Shown piece after piece: positions 41,241 to 50,308 of a DNA stretch of 63,248 bases. Position numbers and translations under genes: made by a program. This DNA comes from an uncultured bacterium (lineage in GTDB: Bacteria > Verrucomicrobiota > Kiritimatiellia > RFP12 > UBA1067): contig CADCGZ010000031.1 of the NCBI GenBank assembly GCA_902801025.1, positions 1 through 63,248 on the forward strand. Reading direction: 5' to 3'. The first letter of the stretch is position 1; every line of letters begins with the position of its first letter. Below the pieces are notes generated by a model. It had not been told where the DNA came from and searched no databases. It saw nothing but the letters and a program-made list of their open reading frames with translations.

Positions 41241-43946
41241 CTAATTAAACTTCTTAAGTTGTTCATAAACCCAGCCACTTGGCGACGCGTCAATTACACG
41301 CAACTGCTGTTGAGCTCTAGTTATGCCAGTTAAAACTGATTCTGCAGTATTAGTCGATTGGACATTGTCTTGCGTGACAATCAATATAACACTTTCCAAA
41401 TCCCACCCCTGAGCAAGGTCTATTGTCGTAAGACCCACTCGATCCTCAGATTCTTCAAAACTATTTCGCAACCGCTGCTCTTCTACAAACGAAGCCCCCT
41501 CTGCATGCGTGCTACGCCAGAACGAGCCATCTTTCGTTCTAAGCAGCTGGTAAACTTCTCGTGTTCTATCACACAAAACAGTAATCCTGTCTTGTGCCAT
41601 TCTTTTCAGCATTCCAATCTTATCTATGACCGCGTTTGCAATATCATGAATATCTACTTTATCAACCGAAAAAACATTAGCCAACTCTGGTTGATATGGC
41701 TGCGCCTCAGTCTCGCACTCACCATATTTGTCATTTACAACTTTTTGAAAGGTTGCCGAAACTTCAGCTAACACACCTGATAACTCTCCAATTTGTCGAT
41801 ACGGCTTGTTTAACGTAATCCATGTTGAATTGAATCGCCGAGCGCCACTTGCGACTGGCGTTTTTACACGCTTTCGCTTGACTTCAGCATCATTCTCAAG
41901 TGCACCACTTTCAAGGCACTGCCGCTCATCACAAAAGCAATAGAATTCTCGATTGGGATTGCCTGCTTCGGTGAGATTATAAAGGGCTTGCACCAACACT
42001 GGCTCAATACTCTGAATTTCGTCAACCAATACTCCACCGAAACTATCAGCCAACTTCAAAAGAGCCGTATCACGGTTACAGAGCAAAGACACCTTTCTAT
42101 CTTTGCAGACCTTACATGCATCATTTTTTTCCTGCTCTTTCAAATCCCTGCTAATACTATGAGGCGATATCTTGTATTTTGCAATAACATCGCAAAAAGG
42201 GGTTGGCCGCACACCATCTTTGCAACGCTCCGGGACCCACAATGTTCCGTCTTTTCGCAATATATCATAAAATCTACGCTTACAACCGCCACAGTGAGCA
42301 ATGTTACATTCGTTGATAAACATCAAATGTTCACATAAATACTTATCAATCGTCCTAAAACGTATCAAGTTTCTCTCGACGTATTCTAGTCCCGGAATAT
42401 GCTGAAGAATGGTTGCCGCCATTCTTCGTTGATTGTGCATGAAGAGTGTTACAGTACGGCAAGCCATCAACACAGGCTGATGCATCCGTAAAATAGACAA
42501 GACACCATGCCAAAGCATTGTTGTTGTCTTCCCACATCCCGCTCCGCCTCGAATACGTCTCAACTGCTGGCGGCCATATATAATGTCCCGCTGTTTTTTG
42601 TCCATTTCCTTATCTATGCTTGGCAATGGCTTAGCCCCCTTTGGGTCAATGATAAACGCATCTGAAAAATCTTCGCCATTACCCAATAAATGACCTTCTA
42701 TGTCAACAGTTTCATAGAATCGCCTCCCTTTGTAATCCCAACTTAACACCTTTGTTGCTTCTGCATAATGCTTCCATTCATTCGCTTCAAGTCCATTCGT
42801 CTTCAAGAGGGTCTTCCAAGCTAATTCCTTTGGATCAGGAGCTTGTGGCGAACGCCTGCTAAAGCATATCACGCAAGGCGCAGCAACACCTCCTTTTGAC
42901 GGCACGAAGAGAATTCTATCAATGACAGCACCGCCTCGCCGCTTCTCATACTTCTGAACATCCACCCATTCATAGCACTCAAAGAAATTCCTCCCTCCTA
43001 TCTTAATCAAAGCAAGTTTCTGATGAAGATGCGCCAAACAGCTATCATCACAGCCTTCATCCAGGCACCTGTTTCTGCCACGAACAATATTTCTCAGACA
43101 TCTATTCCCAGATGCATACAGACGATAGGCATTGCTCTTTAACAAATCATTGTATTCAAAAGTCGCATACGCGCAGTTCGCTGGCTCATTCCCTGAAACC
43201 GAAACATCTGTCGCCTTCTCTCCCCACTCGGACCTAAAGGCTTCCAACTTCTGCCTACTGGCAGCGCTATCCCAATTCCTGTATTCAGGAGAGAACGCTA
43301 CGAACATTTCGTTGAAATATGATTTCCGCGCCGTACATCGCTTCTGTTTAGCTACGAAAACCGCAAGTTGCTCTTGCGACAACAAATCTAAGACATTCGA
43401 TATAAGATGTAGCCGAGGCGTGTAGATAAAGGAACTCGGTATTTCAACCTTCGCCGAATCAAAGTCCTTGAAATCACAAACATGCCCAACTATCCGTCCA
43501 CGAGCGCAGGGGAACAGCAACTCCGCAAATTCCTTTGCACACGACAAGGCAGTCTCTGAGATGTCAAGCAGGGTCACGCTCCTGACTGTAAGCCACAATT
43601 GAGGATTGCCCTGCTTCATGGCACGGTCGTACAAAGCAAGCAAATCAAGCCCACACCCACACCCCCACACAACAAGATCCAATTCGCCTTGAAATACATT
43701 TGGGTACTGCTGAAACAAGTTGCCGTACAGCCACTGAAACTTTGGTTGATGTCTCGCCGCAACTTTATGAACATATACAGCAATGTCAGCATCATCACGG
43801 ACAGCATATCCATTGTTTTTCAGCCACTCATAGCGCTCATCTATATCAGGCGGCAGGTTTTCACGACACAAATGGACGAACTCACCATAAAGCGATTCGC
43901 ATCCATCTTGAATTGCCTTAAATAGCTTGTCCTTGAACAGCGTCAT
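41241..43946 (-). CDS. Methyltransferase-like domain fused to a superfamily I helicase
   Basis: A 901-residue protein. Residues about 85-215 look like a class I SAM-binding domain: WGCGCGLDLLALYDRA is motif I (95-99), LLDISETAL is motif II with acidic Asp128, and VCDFKDF follows. Residues 455 to the end are an SF1 helicase: Walker A GGAGCGKTTT at 467-476, GVLVDEIQSIEP Walker B, GLTTIDLAQGWDLESVILIV and LTGITRAQQQLRVID, the UvrD-type motifs V and VI. Between motifs I and II lie cysteine clusters (CNIAHCGGCKRRF, CKVCKDRK). It may modify and unwind DNA or RNA. The ATG at 43946 has GGGAG upstream. Confidence 0.78.
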   Translation of the reverse strand: MTLFKDKLFKAIQDGCESLYGEFVHLCRENLPPDIDERYEWLKNNGYAVRDDADIAVYVHKVAARHQPKFQWLYGNLFQQYPNVFQGELDLVVWGCGCGLDLLALYDRAMKQGNPQLWLTVRSVTLLDISETALSCAKEFAELLFPCARGRIVGHVCDFKDFDSAKVEIPSSFIYTPRLHLISNVLDLLSQEQLAVFVAKQKRCTARKSYFNEMFVAFSPEYRNWDSAASRQKLEAFRSEWGEKATDVSVSGNEPANCAYATFEYNDLLKSNAYRLYASGNRCLRNIVRGRNRCLDEGCDDSCLAHLHQKLALIKIGGRNFFECYEWVDVQKYEKRRGGAVIDRILFVPSKGGVAAPCVICFSRRSPQAPDPKELAWKTLLKTNGLEANEWKHYAEATKVLSWDYKGRRFYETVDIEGHLLGNGEDFSDAFIIDPKGAKPLPSIDKEMDKKQRDIIYGRQQLRRIRGGAGCGKTTTMLWHGVLSILRMHQPVLMACRTVTLFMHNQRRMAATILQHIPGLEYVERNLIRFRTIDKYLCEHLMFINECNIAHCGGCKRRFYDILRKDGTLWVPERCKDGVRPTPFCDVIAKYKISPHSISRDLKEQEKNDACKVCKDRKVSLLCNRDTALLKLADSFGGVLVDEIQSIEPVLVQALYNLTEAGNPNREFYCFCDERQCLESGALENDAEVKRKRVKTPVASGARRFNSTWITLNKPYRQIGELSGVLAEVSATFQKVVNDKYGECETEAQPYQPELANVFSVDKVDIHDIANAVIDKIGMLKRMAQDRITVLCDRTREVYQLLRTKDGSFWRSTHAEGASFVEEQRLRNSFEESEDRVGLTTIDLAQGWDLESVILIVTQDNVQSTNTAESVLTGITRAQQQLRVIDASPSGWVYEQLKKFN

Positions 43947-44021
43947 AGCTACAACTCCCATCACATATGAGGGCACATCTTTCCACAAAACCGAGAATTC
44001 TCTGAGATAGATTGCATTGTT

Positions 44022-45830
44022 TCACAACTCTGCTATTTCCAGCTCGGAAAGATATTTTATAACTTTTGCCGCCAAGTCTTTATCAGGGAACTCGTTTCTT
44101 GCATTAGCTGAACGAATGAACGCACCAATAGGTTTACTCTTGCGCCATGCATCTGGCACCACTAATTCATCATCATGGCTTTCAATGACTTTACCCTCAA
44201 TAGTCATCTCTCTTAAAACCGAACCGTATTTAGTCCTAATTTCAACCTTCGGGCTAATCCCGGCGACTAAGCATTTTTCAACTATTGGCGTACTCCCCGC
44301 ATAAAGAGCTTCAAGCAAAACCGTAGACTCATAGCGCGTGCTCGCAAATTCATGTTGTTTATAATTCTCATTCTTCCATTCATAATATTCCCATTCCTCC
44401 ATTGGTTCTTTATCCACAGGAACAGGCATTTCTTCAGTAATCGTACCTCGTTTAACCACGCCATCAGAACCCCATGTAAACTTGTCGTTTGCGCTCAAAC
44501 CATTGTCAAGCGATTCAAGCAGAACACGTTCACCTTCCTGCCTGCCCAAGTACCCATCTGTCACAAGGCTCGCAAGAGCGATCCAAAATCTGTTGCTATT
44601 CACAAGGAATCTACCACGCTTCTTTGCGCCACAAGCAACAAGCAGTTCTTTCGCAGAAGTGTCCTTTGCTTCCTCGGCGAAATCCAATGCTGTTTCGCCA
44701 GCACAGTCAATTGCGTCTATATCGAATACGCGAGCAATAGACTCTAATATCCCAGCTTCTCCTGCATGCGCCAGCATGAAGAAAAACTGAGGAACAGCAC
44801 CATAAAATGAAAAGACTCTATCTATTAACGATGCCTGCTCTAACGACCAAGCATCCGATTGCTCTGAATTACACAATGCGTCATGCTTCTCGCGATACAT
44901 TTGCCAAGCACATTTTCCCTGGACTACAGCATTCGGATCTGCGCCCTTAAATAGCAGGTCTTTTATCCGGTCAACCCGTTGATCCCATTCATCGGCCTTT
45001 GTATCAATCTGTCGATTGACAATCACACACAAATCGCGAGTCATTGTGTTCTGCATAGTCTCGATGAGTTTATACGCCTCATCGAGAGTGGCTGGCTTTT
45101 CGATTTTGCGAGATGGAACATTGGTCATTTCGTTTGCATTTTTCATAGGTATAATCCACTTGTAGCTTTTGAATTCTCCTTGGTCTGCAAGAGCGGCCTT
45201 CTTGCCTATTTCTATTTCTTTGATACGTCCGTTCTCGACATCACCCGTTGTAATAAAGCCGGTTGCTAAATTATATGCAGAAGCACGATCATTCTTCTCG
45301 ACAATTCTCATCAATAGGTGTGCCGCAAGGAGCCACGACCTGCCAGAGAGCCGTTCGCCGTTAAATACTTCGGGGACACCAGCAACAAACCATGAGTAAT
45401 TATCTATCCCTGGCAAATCTACTCCTTCATCAAATGGGGGAGCATGTTTTGCAGAAAGAGCCCCTATACAATAGAGCCGTGCCATTACCGCCTTGCCGCT
45501 CCCACCAATAGGCGTCAAAGGCACGAACGACATTGCCAGACGCACAGACGCATCGAGAAACATGGCAAAGTCCGGGCCACACGGGCCAAATGGACGAGCT
45601 GATTGCATTGCTTCACATTCTACAAGAGCCTGATCAATAGGCAACGAAAGCAGCTTGTTCCTATAAAGAAGTCTTTCCGCTGTTAGATTGAAGTATTGCG
45701 TATTTGAAGCATCAGGAATCTCCGACAGATACGCATCCGTCGTATTCCCCCACTTCGACGCAACTATACGCGAACCCTCGCTTTCACGTGGATTGTGTGA
45801 TAAGTCGCAACATAGGCTGAACTTCTCCAT
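44022..45830 (-). CDS. Lon-like protease domain followed by ankyrin repeats
   Basis: A 602-residue protein. Residues 155-255 align with the Lon protease domain: LSGRSWLLAAHLL replaces the catalytic GPSAG loop with Ser165 in place, and TTGDVENGRIKEIEIGKKAALA places a lysine (210/211) where the catalytic Lys sits. IIPMKNANEM follows as in Lon. No AAA domain precedes it. Residues 290-420 and 480-560 contain ankyrin-like units (LLFKGADPNAVVQGKCAWQMY, DIDAIDCAGETALDFAEEA, EALYAGSTPIVEKCLVAG). Probably a substrate-recognising protease or its derivative. It starts 5 nt after the upstream stop with GGAGG. Confidence 0.62.
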   Translation of the reverse strand: MEKFSLCCDLSHNPRESEGSRIVASKWGNTTDAYLSEIPDASNTQYFNLTAERLLYRNKLLSLPIDQALVECEAMQSARPFGPCGPDFAMFLDASVRLAMSFVPLTPIGGSGKAVMARLYCIGALSAKHAPPFDEGVDLPGIDNYSWFVAGVPEVFNGERLSGRSWLLAAHLLMRIVEKNDRASAYNLATGFITTGDVENGRIKEIEIGKKAALADQGEFKSYKWIIPMKNANEMTNVPSRKIEKPATLDEAYKLIETMQNTMTRDLCVIVNRQIDTKADEWDQRVDRIKDLLFKGADPNAVVQGKCAWQMYREKHDALCNSEQSDAWSLEQASLIDRVFSFYGAVPQFFFMLAHAGEAGILESIARVFDIDAIDCAGETALDFAEEAKDTSAKELLVACGAKKRGRFLVNSNRFWIALASLVTDGYLGRQEGERVLLESLDNGLSANDKFTWGSDGVVKRGTITEEMPVPVDKEPMEEWEYYEWKNENYKQHEFASTRYESTVLLEALYAGSTPIVEKCLVAGISPKVEIRTKYGSVLREMTIEGKVIESHDDELVVPDAWRKSKPIGAFIRSANARNEFPDKDLAAKVIKYLSELEIAEL

Positions 45831-45835
45831 TGTGC

Positions 45836-46798
45836 TCAGACCTCCTTGTGAACCATAACAAGAACCAGTTGTTCTGGCTTGTCAATTGCCGTCTTCACGT
45901 TGCCCGTCGTCCTTATAACGATCTCACCGCTGCCAGCCTCAAGCACCCCTTCACCTACAACTTCCAGTGTATCTCTGTTGCGAGCTTGTACCGCAACATC
46001 GCCACGGATACCTTTAATCTCAGACTGTGGCTTGAACACATAAACATACGGATCATCATCTGGATTAATTGAGCGGAATGTTGTAACAAGATCACACTCA
46101 ACACAAGTTTTCCGAATGTCTGCTTCTGAGTTGCCGTCAAGCAAAAGCATAAAGCTTGAATCACTATCAGTTGCTGCAGAAAGACGATATGGTATCTCTT
46201 CATCCACCATTCTCTTAAAGAAACCAACAGGCAAATCCAGCACCCCTACTTTGATATGATCACTTTCTTCCGCTTGAACCGTCTGGAACATGAGTCCGGC
46301 AGCAAATGTTCTCTCGTAATCCAAACGTGGATCTTCTACGGATCTGATTGGAAGTCCAATGCAATTATACAGGTCCTCGCGCATGGGATCGCCAACCATC
46401 ACATGCAACAATGCCTCGCACAGATCTTTTCTGTCAGCATCAGGGATTGTATCTACCAGCCAACTCTTTTCCGCAAATGCATCTGAAGCAGAAAATGAGT
46501 TCCACAACTGGTAAACGCGCTTACCAATCAGAATTTCTTGTTCGGTTGCCGGCGCCGTGAAGTCTGATGTCGGCAAGATTATCCAACCCGACTCAATCCT
46601 TTTATAAAGAAGGCCCACAAGTGTCCGCTCGCTTTCACCAAAAAGGCGAAGCTCACCAACCTTCAACCGAGGATCAAAATCACCGCCAACGGCAACTTCT
46701 GTTCCATCACGCAAGTCACGTTCGCCACTTTTGTAGATTTCCCATTCTTTGAGAAACGTCGCGAGAAACTGTTCTTTCATGGTTTGTTGTTCGTTCAT
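45836..46798 (-). CDS. Unrecognised 320-residue protein of the Lon/helicase gene array
   Basis: Starts MNEQQTMKEQFLATFLKEWE at ATG 46798 with GGAGG 7 nt upstream. The N-terminal half contains a beta-rich stretch, FDPRLKVGELRLFGE followed by VGLLYKRIESGWIILP and FTAPATEQEILIG. The C-terminal half has LVLVMVHKE. No membrane segment, no catalytic motif and no known family recognised. It is sandwiched, with gaps of 13 and 5 nt, between the winged-helix-like gene and the Lon-like gene, so it likely works with them. Confidence 0.7.
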   Translation of the reverse strand: MNEQQTMKEQFLATFLKEWEIYKSGERDLRDGTEVAVGGDFDPRLKVGELRLFGESERTLVGLLYKRIESGWIILPTSDFTAPATEQEILIGKRVYQLWNSFSASDAFAEKSWLVDTIPDADRKDLCEALLHVMVGDPMREDLYNCIGLPIRSVEDPRLDYERTFAAGLMFQTVQAEESDHIKVGVLDLPVGFFKRMVDEEIPYRLSAATDSDSSFMLLLDGNSEADIRKTCVECDLVTTFRSINPDDDPYVYVFKPQSEIKGIRGDVAVQARNRDTLEVVGEGVLEAGSGEIVIRTTGNVKTAIDKPEQLVLVMVHKEV

Positions 46799-46811
46799 AT
46801 TAAATCCTCCA

Positions 46812-47651
46812 TCATATCCCAAGTTTCACGACAATATCTTCACCAAGTATATTCTTGCAAGAAGCCATTAATCTCGTAGCAAATGCGACATCATCCGTTC
46901 GCACGTCGTGATTAGCAAGATACTCGGCAGCTGTTTTCATACATTTAGTTCTCTGTGTGTAGGCCGTAGATTTCTTCATCCCCAGCGTTTCGAGAACAAC
47001 CGGGGTATCAATAGAGACATCATTGGCCGTCACATACAATAGGAGCGCAATCTTCTGCTTTTCCAAGTCCATCGAAACTTCCAGTGCAGGCAGCAAGTCC
47101 GACGCTATAGTTTTGAATGTATTGGTGTCTAGGCGCGAGCCGAAAGAATAACAAACAGCCTGTGAATCTTCACGCACATCCTCGACATCCGCCGCGCCCT
47201 CTCGCACCAGCTTTCGCGTTCCATCCTCCTGCAATACACTACGCCATTTCCACCCCTTCACTGTTGCAATCCAGTCCCTAACAATGTCGCGAATACGCCC
47301 GCGCTGAGGACTGAACAGCACTCCACACACTAACTCCTTCAACGGCACGCCTCCTGCCAACCTAGATGCAAGGAGCCGTTTAAGTGGCTTTTTGTTCTGC
47401 GCCTCACTACGCATACTCCCAAGCAAAAAAAAGGAATCGAAGAAGGCTACTGGGTCGTCGCCGTCAAATTCAATAGAATCATAGCCCGTTTTTGCCAACT
47501 GCCCTCTCATAGCCGCACCAATATGTGCCGCAAGACCGCCCGCCAAAGCTGCGTCTGATTCCTTCACGCGCCCGACTGAACAGAGGTCAAGCCATGCTTG
47601 CCACGCAGCATCACCCCCCGACTTTTCGTATATGTCCTTGCTGATTTCCAT
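46812..47651 (-). CDS. Unrecognised 279-residue protein with a C-terminal helix-turn-helix-like segment
   Basis: Starts MEISKDIYEKSGGDAAWQAW at ATG 47651 with AGGAG 5 nt upstream. The sequence is mainly helical (KPLKRLLASRLAGGVPLKELVCG, RIRDIVRDWIATVKGW). Near the end, PVVLETLGMKKSTAYTQRTKCMKTA has the spacing of a helix-turn-helix, so DNA binding or a sigma-like role is possible. No family is assigned. It lies 8 nt after the stop of the 182-residue gene in the same array. Confidence 0.65.
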   Translation of the reverse strand: MEISKDIYEKSGGDAAWQAWLDLCSVGRVKESDAALAGGLAAHIGAAMRGQLAKTGYDSIEFDGDDPVAFFDSFFLLGSMRSEAQNKKPLKRLLASRLAGGVPLKELVCGVLFSPQRGRIRDIVRDWIATVKGWKWRSVLQEDGTRKLVREGAADVEDVREDSQAVCYSFGSRLDTNTFKTIASDLLPALEVSMDLEKQKIALLLYVTANDVSIDTPVVLETLGMKKSTAYTQRTKCMKTAAEYLANHDVRTDDVAFATRLMASCKNILGEDIVVKLGI

Positions 47652-47659
47652 AAGTTCTC

Positions 47660-48208
47660 CTATGCAATTGACAGATACCGTCGTGTGAAGTTTTTCAGCT
47701 CTGTCGTCTCCCATGTGTTCAACTGCCGCCGTGCCGCGTTTGGCCTTACGATATCTTTAACGGCCTCATCTCGTTTCTCTTGTATAACACTTTGCCTAGC
47801 CATCTCCTGTTTTGAAAGCGTCTTCTTGACTTCTGGAAAGTCGGAGTCCAGCACTCGCCTTGAGCCAATCTTGTCCACCTCTATGGGCACGGCTCCAAAA
47901 TACGAGCCAAAATACGTGATATGATCTTTCTCGCGCGGATCGTTAAAGAAGTTGATCACTCGGTAAGCCGGAGACATCTTTCCGCTTGTTCCGTAAAGCA
48001 TTGGGACAACAGAATGTAGTTGCTCGCCCACAACAGCACCTTGAACACAAATTCCAGGATGTTCACGCCTGTTACTGTTTAGGTCATATCCTTTTGCTGC
48101 AAGCTTCTCTTTCCAGATGTTCTCGCCCACAATCCAAAGCGACCCATATCTGAAGCTCATGAGTGCATTTATTGCCTTCAGGCGTCGTGTTAGAGATTCA
48201 TTTTCCAT
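47660..48208 (-). CDS. Unrecognised 182-residue protein, first gene of the six-gene array
   Basis: Starts MENESLTRRLKAINALMSFR at ATG 48208 with GGAGG 4 nt upstream; a longer frame to 48238 lacks a site. A beta-rich middle (YGSLWIVGENIW, RREHPGICVQGAVVGEQLHSVVPMLYGTSG) has a faint resemblance to the PemK/MazF SH3-like fold, but this is weak. The C-terminus is basic. It is the promoter-proximal gene of the run down to DUF1848, and its promoter is probably upstream of the AlbA_2 gene or in the CARF remnant region. Confidence 0.6.
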   Translation of the reverse strand: MENESLTRRLKAINALMSFRYGSLWIVGENIWKEKLAAKGYDLNSNRREHPGICVQGAVVGEQLHSVVPMLYGTSGKMSPAYRVINFFNDPREKDHITYFGSYFGAVPIEVDKIGSRRVLDSDFPEVKKTLSKQEMARQSVIQEKRDEAVKDIVRPNAARRQLNTWETTELKNFTRRYLSIA

Positions 48209-48326
48209 TGTTCCTCCGATTATGATAGGGATTGTCATTCGACATTTTCCAACCCAAAGAGAGTTTCGGCAGCACCGCTGGGGAGGTGCCCATGCCGGCG
48301 ACGAAGATTTGGCGTCTCTTGATCAT
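48198..48326 (-). pseudogene. Truncated CARF-like gene start, copy 1
   Basis: The ATG at 48326 overlaps the TGA of the AlbA_2 gene (ATGA). It reads MIKRRQIFVAGMGTSPAVL and then diverges into unrelated sequence and stops at 48198. The GMGTSPAVLT start is typical of CARF-domain CRISPR ring-nuclease/NE0113-type proteins. Only the first strand and loop remain. A second truncated start of the same type is at 49919-50044, on the other side of the AlbA_2 gene. Confidence 0.6.
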
Positions 48327-49825
48327 GTCAGGACCTCCCAATGGCCGCCCTTGTCAGGGCCGACGCGGCGGATGATGCCTTTGGCCTTAAGCTGATTAAG
48401 CTGCCATTCGACTCCACGGCGGGATAAACCTGTCGTTTTTGCTAACTGCTGTTGAGTTATCGACGGATTTCCCTTCATTGCAGACAAAATTTTCTCCACA
48501 GTTTTCTCCACAGTTTTCTCCACAGTTCCCTGGGAAGATCCTGTAGCAGCGTTAGGCGTTTCATTTACCTTTTCATTAACCTTGTCGCCTATCCCGGAAT
48601 TTGTCCTTCCAGTCTCAGATATTTCCGCCGCCCCATTCCCTGCGAGCGCGACCTTGGCCTCGAATGCGGTGATTAGTCGGAATGAGAACTCAGCCTTGCC
48701 ATTGCCGTTCGCCTCAAGCTCGTCCTGCACCATGTTGATGCCGCGGTTGTAGCAGTTGACATAGCCAAGAACCTTCATCGCCTCGGCGATTATCGGATTG
48801 CGGTAATCGCTGACGTTCGGAAAATTCTCCGGCCTGGCACGTCCGTAGAGTCCTCCGTGATTGACTATTTCGAGGCGATCCGCATACTGGTAGAAGTGTA
48901 TCGGCGCATTGCCCTGATAGTCGCGATGCATGATGGCGTTCATCACAAGCTCGCGAATCGCGCCTTTGGGATAGTCAGTGCGGGTCTCTTCGCGCAATGC
49001 GGTCACGAACACGGGACGCTTCCGCGCAATGGTCGTTTCAATGAAGAGGTCGATCTGCGCGAGCATGCGCACAATCGGACCCTTGAACGGGTGCTCGTTC
49101 AAGATGGTGGCCGCCTTATCAAGCCCACCGAAGCTGACATATTGGACATATGCGCCAGGGAAGAACCGGCGAGAATCCTTCCCGAACAGCAGAACGGCCG
49201 CGTTTGTGGGCAAGCCATACACGCTGTTGAAGAACCTGAGGGATTCCAGCTTGCGCGCGATTGGACGGTCATCGGCGGCAAGGACTTCTGCGTCCACCGC
49301 CTTGGGCAGATAATCGTGCTGGAAGAGGTCGAGGTCAAGATCGTCAAGCGATGCGCCGAAGCAGGGACGAGCATCGAATGTCGTAAAGTTCCGCGCCTTA
49401 CGCTCGGCAAGTATCGTCTCTTCAGCGGGCGAAGCGATGTCACGGCGCGGCCCTATGCGAATCCAGGTGCGACCGCGATACCTGACTGGCGGCTGGTCGG
49501 AAGGCTGAACCTCCACGACGATCACATCACCATCCGGGAAAGAAAACGAATCGACTGCGATGGACGGTATAGGCAGTATGTTGCCGTCAGAGCGGAGCGC
49601 GGCAAACTTCTGCAGAAGCTCATCGGAAGCCTTAAGCCCGTTCAAAGAGCCATCATTACGAACGCCAACTAACAGGTAGCCGGGCTTGCCCGAATCAGGC
49701 ATGTCATTTGCGAACGCACACACCGCCTCACCAAATTTGTCTTTGTCGGTGGTCGATACTGTTCGCTCAATGCGATACGTCTCTGTTGAAGCAAAGAGTT
49801 CCTGCAACTCATCTTTAGTTATCAT
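48323..49825 (-). CDS. AlbA_2/Schlafen-type ATP-binding regulator with a winged helix
   Basis: A 500-residue protein. Residues 1-150 form an AlbA_2 (Schlafen-like) domain (FANDMPDSGKPGYLLVGVRNDGSLNGL). Residues 290-385 form a GHKL-like HATPase_c_4 domain (AIRELVMNAIMHRDYQG, LEIVNHGGL, RNPIIAEAMKVLG). A linker contains a 12-bp tandem repeat giving a repeated VEKT. The C-terminal 55 residues are a winged helix (TQQQLAKTTGLSRRGVEWQLNQLKAKGIIRRVG). The family is common in accessory islands as putative regulators. GGTATAAT lies 31 nt before ATG 49825. Confidence 0.85.
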   Translation of the reverse strand: MITKDELQELFASTETYRIERTVSTTDKDKFGEAVCAFANDMPDSGKPGYLLVGVRNDGSLNGLKASDELLQKFAALRSDGNILPIPSIAVDSFSFPDGDVIVVEVQPSDQPPVRYRGRTWIRIGPRRDIASPAEETILAERKARNFTTFDARPCFGASLDDLDLDLFQHDYLPKAVDAEVLAADDRPIARKLESLRFFNSVYGLPTNAAVLLFGKDSRRFFPGAYVQYVSFGGLDKAATILNEHPFKGPIVRMLAQIDLFIETTIARKRPVFVTALREETRTDYPKGAIRELVMNAIMHRDYQGNAPIHFYQYADRLEIVNHGGLYGRARPENFPNVSDYRNPIIAEAMKVLGYVNCYNRGINMVQDELEANGNGKAEFSFRLITAFEAKVALAGNGAAEISETGRTNSGIGDKVNEKVNETPNAATGSSQGTVEKTVEKTVEKILSAMKGNPSITQQQLAKTTGLSRRGVEWQLNQLKAKGIIRRVGPDKGGHWEVLT

Positions 49826-49918
49826 AGGGCACTGCCTCTGTCGATATGCTCATATTATACCATTTCCTCCACATCAGCATCTTCTCAATCGCGATCTTGA
49901 CGGCACGACCGGCTTCTT

Positions 49919-50044
49919 CTAGTGCGCGAGCGCCCAGACTGCGTTCGTCAGCACCGCCGGCGAGGTGCCCATGCCGGCGACGATCCTCCTTCGTGCAAGG
50001 CACTTCGGAGGACAAGAGATTTTACGCTTTGATTCGGATTTCAT
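49919..50044 (-). pseudogene. Truncated CARF-like gene start, copy 2
   Basis: Starts MKSESKRKISCPPKCLARRR at ATG 50044 and continues IVAGMGTSPAVLTNAVWALA, then stops. This is the opening beta-strand and loop of a CARF protein, matching the first copy at 48198-48326 over about 40 bp (22 identical bases in the core TCGTCGCCGGCATGGGCACC). A 7-bp-stem hairpin (GGGCCTT/AAGGCCC) lies at 50055-50074, inside an 18-codon frame (50041-50097) whose stop overlaps this ATG. The rest of the CARF gene is missing. Confidence 0.6.
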
Positions 50045-50101
50045 GCGATGATCTTGGGCCTTTCCATGAAGGCCCGCATGGGCTCGTCCAAGTTCATAGT
50101 A

Positions 50102-50112
50102 ATTATACCAAA
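50102..50112 (-). promoter_or_regulatory. Extended -10 upstream of CARF remnant 2
   Basis: TTTGGTATAAT on the minus strand, with TATAAT at 50107-50102, followed 4 nt later by the ATG of an 18-codon frame at 50097. It shows that the truncated CARF gene keeps its promoter. Confidence 0.6.
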
Positions 50113-50308
50113 AACCACATTTGGCGTGCTGAATTTTGTGTTCCAGCGAGCGCGGGAGCGGTGGGGTGTTTCGGCGGCATGCGAAGCGACGGCGAAAAAG
50201 ACGGAAGCGACCCGATTTCGACGCGTCGTCATTTTGCCGAGAGGCTTGACGGCACGGGCAAAATGTGAAAGACCGCGAAATCGATGTCGCCACCAGCTTT
50301 TTCACCGG

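Noticed and set aside
47660..48208. PemK/MazF toxin
   Set aside because: Only a faint beta-pattern resemblance; the catalytic arginine/threonine motif and length do not fit well, so it was left unassigned.
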